Shown: piece after piece, positions 35,311 to 44,570 of the stretch
How the letters are laid out: each line of letters opens with the position of its first letter
Position numbering within the stretch: position 1 is the first letter of the stretch
Assembly (NCBI RefSeq): GCF_021655555.1
Contig: NZ_AP023086.1
Span: 5,176,685-5,240,684, forward strand
Length of the DNA: 64,000 nt
Reading direction: 5' to 3'
Source of the DNA: Marinagarivorans cellulosilyticus
GTDB lineage: Bacteria; Pseudomonadota; Gammaproteobacteria; Pseudomonadales; Cellvibrionaceae
Made by a program: the position numbers and the translations under genes
The notes under the pieces: model-generated
Seen by the model: the letters and a program-made list of their open reading frames with translations, nothing else
Databases searched by the model: none
What the model was told of the DNA's origin: nothing

Positions 35311-35654
35311 TGCGCTGCTTTATAGAACCCTCGGCTGTTTATTTATATCGCAGCCCCGTTGATTTTCGGAAGTCGATCAATGGGTTGGCATTGGTTGTGG
35401 AGCAGGAGCTGGGTCTCGATCCATTTAATGCGAGCCTATATCTATTCTCGAATCGCGCTCGCGACAAAATCAAAATACTGTACTGGGATAAAACAGGCTT
35501 CGCACTTTGGTATAAGCGCCTAGAAAAGTCTCGCTTCAAGTGGCCAACACGATGTGCTGAAGTTTTTAATATCGACGAGCAGCAGTTGCATTGGCTTTTG
35601 GACGGTTACGATATTGAAGGTCATCAAGCGATTTATTTTTCTTCTGTGAGTTAA
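35310..35654 (+). CDS. tnpB: IS66 accessory protein TnpB
   Basis: A 114-aa IS66 Orf2 protein with the family phrases YLYRSPVDFRKSINGLALVV and NRARDKIKILYWDKTGFALW. Needed for efficient IS66 transposition; role in catalysis unknown. Start overlaps the tnpA stop (TAATG). Confidence 0.95.
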   Translation: MRCFIEPSAVYLYRSPVDFRKSINGLALVVEQELGLDPFNASLYLFSNRARDKIKILYWDKTGFALWYKRLEKSRFKWPTRCAEVFNIDEQQLHWLLDGYDIEGHQAIYFSSVS

Positions 35655-35684
35655 TTTTCTGTGCATGGATGGTAAAATCCATCC

Positions 35685-37202
35685 ATGGAAAATGCTCAAG
35701 ATTTACAGAAACAAAATAAAGTTCTTCGCGAACAGTTAGCGTCAGTTAAGGCTGAGCGCGACTTTCTGCTTGAGCAATTTAATCTTGCGCGCCATCGGCA
35801 GTTTAGCCCATCGAGTGAAAAGGTCGGCATCCAACCCTCTCTTTTTAATGAGGCGGAAACTGAAGCGTCTTCCGAGAATGAGGACATTACGGAAGAAGCG
35901 GCGCAACAAGAAAGCAACGTACCGGATCGTCCTAAAGCTAAACCCAAGCGAAAGCCGCTCCCCAAAGACTTGCCGCGCGAGACGCGCATCGTTGACATTG
36001 CCGATGAAGAAAAAGTCTGCCCGTGCTGCAACGGTGAGTTGCATCAATTTGGCGAAGAAAGCAGTGAGCAGCTTGAGTATATTCCGGCGTCGGTGAAGGT
36101 AATTGAAACCGTTCGCCCAAAATATGCCTGTCGCACTTGCGAGAAGAGCAATACGCATACGCCCATCAAAATAGCTGATGTGCCAGCATCCCCTATCCCT
36201 AAAAGCATCGCAACCCCCAATTTACTGGCTCAAATTATTATCCAGAAATACCAGTTTGCACTACCACTGTACCGCCAAGAGCAGTTGTTTAAGCAGCTGG
36301 ACATTACACTAAGCCGAAAAACACTGGCTAATTGGATGATTCGTTGTGCCGATGTATGTAAACCTATCGTAAAGCACTTAAAAGACACCCTTTTAGAGCA
36401 GAGCGTTATACATGCCGACGAAACACCGTTAAAAGTGATTAATGACGATAAACAAAAAAGTTATATGTGGGTGTATTGCACAGGGTCCGATTCACCAGAA
36501 ACGTCGAGCCCACACAAAAACATTGTACTTTACGATTACCACCCAAGTCGGGCGGCGTCGTGCCCGAAAAGTTTTTTAGGCGATTATTCCGGCTATTTAC
36601 AAGTGGACGGTTATGCCGGCTATCACAACCTCAAAGTAGAGCTTGTTGGCTGCATGGCGCACGCTCGCCGAAAGTTTATTGAGGCCCAGCGCGCGCAACC
36701 TAAGGGTAAAACGGGCCGCGCCGATTGGGCCGTGTTGCATATTCAGAAGCTTTACCGGATTGAGTCAACGCTTAAGGGACTCTCGGCGGAAGAGAAACTG
36801 GCGGCGCGGAAAGAAAAAACCTTACCTTTGTTGGACGAATTTAAAATATGGTTGGATAAAACCGTTAACCAGGTTGCGCCGAAAACAGCTATCGGAAAAG
36901 CTGTAGAATATACACTGCGGCAGTGGCACAAACTCATTCGCTTTTGCGAAAGCGGAGAATTGACGATCGACAACAACCGAGCAGAACGCGCGATCAAACC
37001 GTTTGTGATCGGTCGTAAAAACTGGTTATTTTGCAACACATCCCGCGGTGCACATGCCAGTGCAATTTTGTATTCACTGATAGAAACCGCTAAAGCCAAT
37101 GGTATTGATTGCTATGCTTATTTATCACATCTGTTAAATCAGATACCCAAGGAAAATTGCAGCTTGGATGAGCTTATGCCTTGGCGTTTTAATAAAGCTT
37201 AA
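35685..37202 (+). CDS. tnpC: IS66 transposase TnpC
   Basis: A 505-aa DDE transposase: N-terminal coiled coil (NKVLREQLASVKAERDFLLE), zinc-finger segment (VCPCCNGELHQ, KYACRTCEKS), catalytic domain with HADETPLKV, QVDGYAGYHNL and the acidic Glu in the NNRAERAIKPFVIGRKNW region, and the C-terminal SLDELMPWRF. Full length for the family. Confidence 0.97.
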   Translation: MENAQDLQKQNKVLREQLASVKAERDFLLEQFNLARHRQFSPSSEKVGIQPSLFNEAETEASSENEDITEEAAQQESNVPDRPKAKPKRKPLPKDLPRETRIVDIADEEKVCPCCNGELHQFGEESSEQLEYIPASVKVIETVRPKYACRTCEKSNTHTPIKIADVPASPIPKSIATPNLLAQIIIQKYQFALPLYRQEQLFKQLDITLSRKTLANWMIRCADVCKPIVKHLKDTLLEQSVIHADETPLKVINDDKQKSYMWVYCTGSDSPETSSPHKNIVLYDYHPSRAASCPKSFLGDYSGYLQVDGYAGYHNLKVELVGCMAHARRKFIEAQRAQPKGKTGRADWAVLHIQKLYRIESTLKGLSAEEKLAARKEKTLPLLDEFKIWLDKTVNQVAPKTAIGKAVEYTLRQWHKLIRFCESGELTIDNNRAERAIKPFVIGRKNWLFCNTSRGAHASAILYSLIETAKANGIDCYAYLSHLLNQIPKENCSLDELMPWRFNKA

Positions 37203-37235
37203 AAGGTGTGGTTGGCGAGACGTTTACGTTTGTTC

Positions 37236-37491
37236 ACACTATTTATAGGATATTTATAGGACATCTAAAACTAAAAATATTTACAGTGAATATTTACAGG
37301 GTATCCAATAATAATTGATTTTAAGCCTAACACCCACCTACGAAAACCATCAAACTGTGGATGCCACGATTGAGTAACAATACAATTTTTTCGAGAAAGA
37401 TCTGGTTTTACGTGGGGTGGTGCCTATTAGACATCAAATACAAGCCCACCAGCATAATGGGGGCTGTGGTATCGGTACAACGGAGTAGCTT
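37236..37491. other. intergenic with repeat remnants
   Basis: Contains remnants related to the REP-transposase end (AGGACATCTAAAACT at about 37258) and the left edge of the tandem duplication (ACAATTTTTTCGAGAAAGAT at about 37381). No gene. Confidence 0.45.
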
Positions 37492-38526
37492 CTAACAACC
37501 AAACAATCGCCGAGCGGCGCCTAACCCTTTAACCCAGCATTGATCGAGTTTTTCTGCGCAGGGCTTTATGGAATCACAGCGGCCGATACAGTAATGAAAG
37601 TCTTTTTCAATACGGGGCATATGTTCTAGCCAGTCATCCACGCCAATTTCTAGGCGCTGTAATATTTTAGGTGATGCAAGTGCGATGGCGTTGCTCTTAT
37701 TGGGTAGAATAGCTCGCCCCGTCCAGTCGATGAGTTCCAGATAATCGCGCCAATAAAAGGGAATAACGCCTGTAGAGCGCTGCCCTTGGTCTACGGAATC
37801 GGCTGTGGGAAGGTGATTCTTTTTAGGTGGTTTACAGAAATTGGCCAGCCTAATGGGCTTTTTGTCTTTAGCTTTTTTAGCGGGTTTATTCAAAGACTGA
37901 ATGCGCTGTTGAATGGCCGTAAAATCACTGGTTTCTGGCAGCTCCGCCATGCCAGCGCGCACAGGGTTTAAATCGACATATGCCATGCAGGTAATAATCG
38001 CCTGCTCGTCGAGTAAAGCCTGGCTTTTAAAGCGCCCCTCCCAAAAACGGCCAGTGCATTTATCTTCCGCGTTTGCGAGTCGTGCGATATGTTCATTTAA
38101 ACAACGCATAAACCAGCTAATGCTGCTCAAACGTTTACGCCACTCAGCAACAAGGTCATCGACAAGATATTGCTCCGCTTTATTGATAGGCTGATTTTTT
38201 AACACTTTAAGGGCTAATTCATTCCCTTTGAATAACATCATCCAACGCCGAATAACCGTTTTATCACTCCACCCTGCTGCTTTTTCCGCATCAATGTGCA
38301 GTACCAAATGATAGTGATTTGACAATACCGCGTATGCTGCGATGTCTAGCGCAAATATATCCCCAAGTTCAGCAAGTTTGTCCGATATCCATTCACGACG
38401 ATGCTCATAGTTTTTACCGCTGTATTTATCTTCGCCCATGAGAAATGAGCGTTTAATACAGCGTGAGCAAATATGGAACCAGCTGGTTTGGTCTAAAGAG
38501 ATCAACGTTCTGCGCGCTTGAGTCAT
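37492..38526 (-). CDS. REP-type Y1 transposase, copy 1
   Basis: A 344-aa HUH nuclease of the REP-associated tyrosine transposase group. HUH motif H71-Y-H73 in LSNHYHLVLH; probable catalytic Tyr183 in CMAYVDLNPVRAGM. It is about twice as long as E. coli RayT because of a C-terminal domain (LPNKSNAIALASPKILQRLE ... GLGAARRLFGC). The leader is flanked by 89-bp repeats (38539 onward) that probably are its recognition sites. It is over 95% identical in protein to copy 2. Confidence 0.92.
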   Translation of the reverse strand: MTQARRTLISLDQTSWFHICSRCIKRSFLMGEDKYSGKNYEHRREWISDKLAELGDIFALDIAAYAVLSNHYHLVLHIDAEKAAGWSDKTVIRRWMMLFKGNELALKVLKNQPINKAEQYLVDDLVAEWRKRLSSISWFMRCLNEHIARLANAEDKCTGRFWEGRFKSQALLDEQAIITCMAYVDLNPVRAGMAELPETSDFTAIQQRIQSLNKPAKKAKDKKPIRLANFCKPPKKNHLPTADSVDQGQRSTGVIPFYWRDYLELIDWTGRAILPNKSNAIALASPKILQRLEIGVDDWLEHMPRIEKDFHYCIGRCDSIKPCAEKLDQCWVKGLGAARRLFGC

Positions 38527-38538
38527 AGAAAACCTCAG

Positions 38539-38753
38539 TGATAAACACTACCTAGTCATTTAGGTATAGCCAATCACCGAGTTTTTTGCATTACCGTTTA
38601 TCGGGTTTTGGATGTCCTATCTTTTTCTGATAAACACTACCTAGTCATTTAGGTATAGCCAATCACTGAGTTTTTTGCATTACCGTTTATCGGGTTTTGG
38701 ATGTCCTATCTTTTTGTTATTTATCGGGTTTTGGATGTCCTATCTTTTTGTTA
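38539..38753. repeat. tandem 89-bp transposase-associated repeats
   Basis: Two full units (38539-38627, 38628-38716) and a partial third (to 38753). Each holds an inner palindrome CCTAGTCATTTAGG and ends TTATCGGGTTTTGGATGTCC TATC. One unit lies at 39917-40004 and an inverted, diverged one at 44466-44540, each next to a transposase leader. Confidence 0.85.
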
Positions 38754-38871
38754 GTAATTATACAATTTTTTCGAAAAAGAGGTGGTTTTTCGTGGGGTGA
38801 CGCCTATTAGACATCAACTATGAATCCACCAACATAATGGGGGCTATGGTATCGGTACAATGAAGTGGTAT

Positions 38872-39906
38872 CTAACAACCAAACAATCGCCGAGCGGCGC
38901 CCAACCCTTTAACCCAGTATTGATCGAGTTTTTCTGCACAGGGTTTTATGGAATCACAGCGGCCAATACAATGGTGAAAATCGGTTTCGATGCGGGGCAT
39001 ATGTTCTAGCCAGTCATCCACGCCAATTTCTAGGCGCTGTAATATTTTAGGTGATGCAAGTGCGATGGCGCCACTCTTATTGGGTAGAATAGCTCGCCCC
39101 GTCCAGTCGATGAGTTCAAGGTAATCGCGCCAGTAAAAGGGAATAACACCTGTAGAACGCTGCCCTGGGTCTACAGAATCGGCAGTAGGAAGGTGCTTTT
39201 TTTTAGGTGGTTTACAGAAATTGGCCAGCCTAATGGGCTTTTTATCTTTAGCTTTTTTAGCGGGTTTATTCAAAGACTGAATGCGCTGCTGAATAGCCGT
39301 AAAATCACTGGTTTCTGGCAGCTCCGCCATGCCCGCGCGCACAGGGTTTAAATCGACATATGCCATGCAGGTAATAATCGCCTGCTCATCGAGTAAAGCC
39401 TGGCTTTTAAAGCGCCCCTCCCAGAAACGGCCAGTGCATTTATCTTCCGCGTTTGCGAGTCGTGCGATATGCTCATTTAAACAACGCATAAACCAGCTAA
39501 TGCTGCTCAAACGTTTACGCCACTCAGCAACAAGGTCATCGACAAGATATTGCTCTGCTTCATTGATAGGCTGATTTTTTAACACTTTAAGGGCTAATTC
39601 ATTCCCTTTGAATAACATCATCCAACGTCGAATAACCGTTTTATCACTCCACCTTGCTGCTTTTTCCGAATCAATATGCAGTACCAAATGATAGTGATTT
39701 GACAATACTGCGTATGCTGCGATGTCTAGCGCAAATATATCCCCAAGTTCAGCAAGTTTGTCCGATATCCATTCGCGACGATGCTCATAGTTTTTACCGC
39801 TGTATTTATCTTCGCCCATGAGAAATGAACGTTTAATACAGCGTGAGCAAATATGGAACCAGCTGGTCTGATCTAAAGAGATCAATGTTCTACGTGCTTG
39901 AGTCAT
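38872..39906 (-). CDS. REP-type Y1 transposase, copy 2
   Basis: A 344-aa tandem duplicate of copy 1, starting 1380 bp away. HUH (H71-Y-H73) and Tyr183 are retained. Differences are scattered substitutions (e.g. AEKAAG to SEKAAR, NQPINK to NQPINE), so both copies look functional and the duplication is not brand new. Confidence 0.92.
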   Translation of the reverse strand: MTQARRTLISLDQTSWFHICSRCIKRSFLMGEDKYSGKNYEHRREWISDKLAELGDIFALDIAAYAVLSNHYHLVLHIDSEKAARWSDKTVIRRWMMLFKGNELALKVLKNQPINEAEQYLVDDLVAEWRKRLSSISWFMRCLNEHIARLANAEDKCTGRFWEGRFKSQALLDEQAIITCMAYVDLNPVRAGMAELPETSDFTAIQQRIQSLNKPAKKAKDKKPIRLANFCKPPKKKHLPTADSVDPGQRSTGVIPFYWRDYLELIDWTGRAILPNKSGAIALASPKILQRLEIGVDDWLEHMPRIETDFHHCIGRCDSIKPCAEKLDQYWVKGLGAARRLFGC

Positions 39907-39916
39907 AAAAAACCTC

Positions 39917-40004
39917 AGTAATAAACACTACCTAGTCATTTAGGTATAGCCAATCACCGAGTTTTTTGCATTACCGTTTATCGGGTTTTGGATGTCCTAT
40001 CTTT
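39917..40004. repeat. 89-bp transposase-associated repeat, single unit
   Basis: The same unit as at 38539, upstream of copy 2: CCTAGTCATTTAGG palindrome and TCGGGTTTTGGATGTCCTAT. Confidence 0.85.
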
Positions 40005-40100
40005 TTTCTTTGCAAGCTGATGCGCCATAACCGAAAATAGTAGATCACGCTTTTCATGATCTACTATTAAATTGCCTATGCCACGCCGGTTTAGCTTAGA

Positions 40101-41741
40101 TTAATTAGCCACTGGCCAGTCATAAACTTCATCATCAACTCGACTAAAGTCCCAGCGAACAGAATTTTGAAATGTTGAAGGTTCAGTAACCAAACTATCG
40201 CTCACAACATTTAGCCAACGTCCTGTCCAGCGGTTTCTCACTTTGAAAGAATCATCATCAATAACTAGCTCCCACTGAGCCGAGTACCACTGGCTGATAT
40301 CTGCACCTAAATGATTCTCTGTTCCCGCGGGGTCCATTCGAATCTCAGTCGCTTGAGAAAAGTTAGCATTTTCAGTATTTAAATATTCATTAGTCCAGCG
40401 ATTTTTAATCATGAAATAACTTCCTTTTCTCTCCATTGCCCACATCGCACTCCAATACTGATTGTTCCCATCAATAATTGGTAATACCTCTAGCATCGGA
40501 TCCCCATAGGGATCACTATGTGACATTCTCAATGATTTGTTATCAGCAATCGAGTCCGTATTATCAGCGACTTGAATTCTTACGAAATCATTATAGTGAA
40601 CACTTAGCGCTAATTTATCAGACGGCGTCAATTCTTGATCTGAATATTGTCCGCGAGTCATTACTTCTTGCAATAAAAATCGACTTTCAGACTCGACATC
40701 CGTATATAAAAGGGTTCCCATTCCCACAGTCAAATATCGCCCCGAACTAACGTTTTTTATTCTAAAAACGTTGCCATCTCGAATCACCTCCCATGTGGCA
40801 TCAGCAAGTGAAAAACTAGAGCTATCACTTTTTATTGGCATAGGACTAAAAGGTGCATCAGCCACGTGTAAAGAATTATGATCTCCCCAATATGAAACTA
40901 TTTTGTATACATTGGGGGTATCTGTAGGCACAAAATCCCATAGCGCAGAATGCCAGCTACTGGGGACATCTTCAAATTTAAAATCCAATGCGCCAAGAGG
41001 GGTACCATTATGAAGGTCTTGAATATGTAATGATGGATTATCAAAGATGTTTTCCGGGGTAAAATCTTCAAAATTCAACCTAAATGCTCGAGCATAGGGC
41101 TGAACTTCAGCCAACACAGCCTCAGTTCTTTCAGGATCTATCTTTTCACCGAAGTAAGCGCTACGATAATGCGAAATTGAAGCATGATCATATGCACCAA
41201 TTGTTCTGCTTGAACTTTTTTTACCATAATTGCTCGATTTATAGCTGCCGTCTGCTTGTATTTGATCTAGATCAAAATCAATATGAGAATCCCTATCAGG
41301 CCTTTGATGCTCATGCCTAAAACCTGCCACATGAAACAACTCGTGCATTATGACTCCGACATCCACGCCATCTCGGAGATGCATAACTCTAGGGACCAAT
41401 GCAGGAGTATCATAATTATACCCAATGGTAGCCCTATTAATGCCGTCTTCACCTTCGGGAATCAGTTTAATTCTAAGATCAGTTTTTAATTGAGTATTGA
41501 CTTCAACAAATTTTAGCGAAGTATTTTTTTCATAATAGTCAATTGCATCTTCAATCCTAACCTTGAGATCATCTTTACTCGCCATACTATCATCATAAAA
41601 ATAATCGATAGTTTTATTAGGCCACGGCTCCATATCCCTCGCTTGTTCCCCAGTAAAAACATAGTGCCGCTCAGATGGTATCAACGCAGCAACAGCCGAC
41701 CCAGATACTAATAACAGTGATGCAAAAGTAATAAATTTCAT
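40101..41741 (-). CDS. astacin-type (M12A) secreted metalloprotease with C-terminal beta-trefoil-like region
   Basis: A 546-aa secreted protein with a signal peptide (MKFITFASLLLVSGSAVA). The catalytic domain has the astacin zinc site HELFHVAGFRHEHQRPDRD (H133, E134, H137, H143). The Met-turn reads SISHY (190-192) where astacins have SxMHY, so the methionine is a serine while the zinc-switch Tyr192 is kept. The C-terminal 300 residues contain repeated W..NRWTNEYLN / VRNRWTGRWLNV units of a ricin-like trefoil, probably for glycan binding. It stands alone between transposases. Confidence 0.85.
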   Translation of the reverse strand: MKFITFASLLLVSGSAVAALIPSERHYVFTGEQARDMEPWPNKTIDYFYDDSMASKDDLKVRIEDAIDYYEKNTSLKFVEVNTQLKTDLRIKLIPEGEDGINRATIGYNYDTPALVPRVMHLRDGVDVGVIMHELFHVAGFRHEHQRPDRDSHIDFDLDQIQADGSYKSSNYGKKSSSRTIGAYDHASISHYRSAYFGEKIDPERTEAVLAEVQPYARAFRLNFEDFTPENIFDNPSLHIQDLHNGTPLGALDFKFEDVPSSWHSALWDFVPTDTPNVYKIVSYWGDHNSLHVADAPFSPMPIKSDSSSFSLADATWEVIRDGNVFRIKNVSSGRYLTVGMGTLLYTDVESESRFLLQEVMTRGQYSDQELTPSDKLALSVHYNDFVRIQVADNTDSIADNKSLRMSHSDPYGDPMLEVLPIIDGNNQYWSAMWAMERKGSYFMIKNRWTNEYLNTENANFSQATEIRMDPAGTENHLGADISQWYSAQWELVIDDDSFKVRNRWTGRWLNVVSDSLVTEPSTFQNSVRWDFSRVDDEVYDWPVAN

Positions 41742-42911
41742 TTCTTGACCTTCGTATATTATCGTCTTATTTAGAGAGAGTATCCATGATATGTAATCAT
41801 CTGCTTATACAAAAAGCACTACCTCCCAATAACTCAAGTGGTGCACATAGCAATCCACTCACCTATAAAGACATACACCCTCGGCATCACCTCAAAAATA
41901 TTTTTATTTTACTACCTCTACTAAACAACTCGAGTTTAGATCTTGAGGTCTAATATTCTGGACGAAGAGTGTTCCAGAGGGTTGCGGTTCTTTCTTTTCC
42001 GGGTCGCTCAAGCCTTCCCCACTGACTGAACACCTACAAATAGAGCACCGCCCATTCTGGAGCACCTTACCACTTTTAATCTGGCAACTCCTAAGCACCA
42101 AAAAACACCAAATAATCTAGTGCAATACTTCTTGAGGTTATTGGGATGATATTACGGAGCATGAAAGCGCCGGGAACGCATGAATAGCGCCTAAGGATAG
42201 CTCGAACGGCCCCGAAAATTTTAGCGCAATAAGCGACTTTAGGATTGGGACTTTAAATTCAAGAAAATATGTTTAAACTAAATTATTACTTAAGCGAAAA
42301 AACTTAGCATATATAATCAACCGCAAAAGATACTATACATTGCTAAACTACCGCATTACGATACGCGCTACGCACTTCAAACACAATTGCGATACAACAC
42401 ACATATATAGCAATATGAGATAACTCATAGCATATACTTACCACTGATTTGAACACTCCTTTGTTGCACTTTTTGCACGAACTCTTTGGTAAAAGTGAGC
42501 GAGGCTTAATATAGAAAAACCTTCTTAAAACCCTTTTCGCACCAACATCTAGAATGGTATGGGCCTATAGCTCATTGATAATTTCACGCTGACCAAATAA
42601 CAAAAGAGCTCTACATTACACCCTATAGGACATGTAGAAACCGAAACACCTCAAAAATTACTCAATCTTTTTTCAAGTTATGCAATGGCGATGAAGGCTC
42701 CCATAAATAATACTCCCCCCTCATACCGCTCAGTCGACAGCAGCATCACTCCTAGCGCTTGATTTTTATGCAGTCTTATGCAGCTATTCATTGATAATCC
42801 TTGGGCGAGGAACCTCGCAACCCTAAAGAACCTATAGCCAACTACCAATTCGCGACAATCAGTGAATGATTTCAAATGATCATAATCTGGGTATCGGTGT
42901 CCGGTCGATAA
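41742..42911. other. 1.2-kb AT-rich stretch without a gene
   Basis: No supported gene on either strand. The right part runs into the left end of the IS4 element, whose tips I could not define. Confidence 0.5.
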
Positions 42912-44360
42912 TCAGAGGTACTTCATTAATAAAGGCTTAAGTTGCCTCTCATACAGTGTTTGGGAGCTTTTATGGCGAAAGCTGTATTTTAAAAACCTCC
43001 AAATTTGGCGTGTAATACGTGAGAGCTGCGTATAAAAAGCGCGGTATGCATCCGGGTAAATATAATCGCTGATATTTTTTTCACCGGATTCAATATCGCA
43101 TGCATCATCGTCGCACTCCTCATTTTCGTGCTCAATATCTTCGCGCTGCAGGTAGAGAGCCATTTTTCGTGCGTGCTTTTTACTTTGAGTCATATCGCCA
43201 TCAGGCATCGCCAAGTCATCTTTTCGCCGCAACAAAAATAGCATCGTTGAGACGTAAGTCATGAGCCCTAGCAGAGCCTGCAACTCAATAGCGCATGCAC
43301 TTTTCCCCCAAGCTTTAGCGTTGACTAAGTCATGTTTAAAGTTATCAAAGTATTTCTCTACATCCCAGCGGCGATAGTATAAAAACGCAACGACACCGGG
43401 TTCAAGCGAAAAGTCATTCGTTAAATATTGATAAAATTCACCCTCAGGGGAGCGCCACTCAACCAGCCGCCAAGGTAACTTTCCGCTTTGTAGTTCAATC
43501 TCGTAGTCGTTGATGACATTTTCATTGCACGCGGATTCTGATAGTGGCCGAATGGCCTTTTGGGTATAGTTGAGCGTGGCCTTCATGCGGGTAATGACAC
43601 TCGCATCAACCTCTGTTTGGCGGTCCTCCCAGTATTGACCGTCAATAAAAGCGCGATCCACGACATAAATTGCATTGCGAATACGCGTCCAGTCTCGCTT
43701 ATCCTCTCCCATCATTTTTAAAACGCTCATCTCGCCTATCGACGCTGTTTCAGTGCGAACACAAACGGGAATGCCATGTCGTATATCATAGGCTGTCATT
43801 AACATATGGCCTTTTTGATTGTCACTACCTCCCTCCTTGGGAAGGACACGCAGAAAATGGCTAGACTCCTTTTGATAGGTCGCATCGATGGCCAGAACAG
43901 GGCGCTTTCCCAAGCCCTGAACACCGGCAAGCTTATTGGGAAGAGCCTCGCGCGCAGCGCTCACTAAATGGGCCACGCACTGCTGGACGATAATGCAGCG
44001 TGTTCTACTCGAAAGCGCGTCCGACCACGTTGAGCGCGCTAGAGGCACGCGCGACGCTGACGGGTCGCAATGCCATAATTGTTGAATGTGGTCCCTGAGC
44101 GTGGCACTTTGTGTGAATTGCCTTATTGCACCAAAGAGCATAAAACTTTCCATCGACAGCGACTGAAAAATATTATCGGAAAAGCGGACTTTGGCTAATG
44201 CATTTTTGATGGGGCCGAAGAGGTCACTCATAACAGTATTATCGGTGAGGGTTTCGGTCACTGAATCGGCGCGGCGTTGAATCATGGTTATGACATTCTC
44301 GTCAGGGTTGAAAAATAAAAATTTCCGGCCCCGGCTGGCGACAATGTCAAGCGATTCCAT
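42912..44360 (-). CDS. IS4-family transposase
   Basis: A 482-aa DDE transposase. The IS4 signature YREK is present as Y..R...E......K in YYRRWDVEKYFDNFKHD; first catalytic Asp in LAIDATYQK; second in YVVDRAFIDG. Length is normal and the frame intact. I could not find convincing terminal inverted repeats, so the element boundaries are unknown. Confidence 0.88.
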   Translation of the reverse strand: MESLDIVASRGRKFLFFNPDENVITMIQRRADSVTETLTDNTVMSDLFGPIKNALAKVRFSDNIFQSLSMESFMLFGAIRQFTQSATLRDHIQQLWHCDPSASRVPLARSTWSDALSSRTRCIIVQQCVAHLVSAAREALPNKLAGVQGLGKRPVLAIDATYQKESSHFLRVLPKEGGSDNQKGHMLMTAYDIRHGIPVCVRTETASIGEMSVLKMMGEDKRDWTRIRNAIYVVDRAFIDGQYWEDRQTEVDASVITRMKATLNYTQKAIRPLSESACNENVINDYEIELQSGKLPWRLVEWRSPEGEFYQYLTNDFSLEPGVVAFLYYRRWDVEKYFDNFKHDLVNAKAWGKSACAIELQALLGLMTYVSTMLFLLRRKDDLAMPDGDMTQSKKHARKMALYLQREDIEHENEECDDDACDIESGEKNISDYIYPDAYRAFYTQLSRITRQIWRFLKYSFRHKSSQTLYERQLKPLLMKYL

Positions 44361-44465
44361 GGTTTTTTTTCGAAATTATTCGGCTTAAGCGTTACACCTT
44401 AAAGCCGTTTCTCGGTTAATTTGGGGTGTTCACATGGGCATTATATAGTGCGTAATAAAATCCCA

Positions 44466-44540
44466 TTAAAAAAAAGATAGGACATCCAAAACTCGATAAA
44501 CGGTAAGGCAATCCCTTCGTTCATCAGCTATACCTTTATA
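44466..44540. repeat. inverted transposase-associated repeat
   Basis: AAAAGATAGGACATCCAAAA followed by CGATAAACGGTAAGGCAA is the inverted, diverged form of the 89-bp repeat, upstream of transposase copy 3. Confidence 0.65.
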
Positions 44541-44570
44541 AGGTGGAGCTAATTATTGAAGGGTGTTTTT

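Larger units (their letters stand above)
34946..37227 (+). mobile_element. complete IS66-family element
   Basis: 2282 bp with terminal inverted repeats GTAAGCGTCTCGCCAACCAC (left) and GTAAACGTCTCGCCAACCAC (complement of the right end), and 8-bp target duplications GTTTGTTC at 34938-34945 and 37228-37235. It carries the three usual genes tnpA, tnpB, tnpC in order, all intact. The perfect target duplication points to a recent insertion. Confidence 0.97.

Noticed and set aside
38539..38753. Regular repeats considered as a CRISPR array
   Set aside because: The units are 89 bp, contiguous, without unique spacers, and lie at transposase leaders; no cas gene is present.
41904..42875. Two minus-strand frames of 65 codons left of the IS4 transposase
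   Set aside because: No start signal or recognisable similarity; the composition resembles non-coding DNA.
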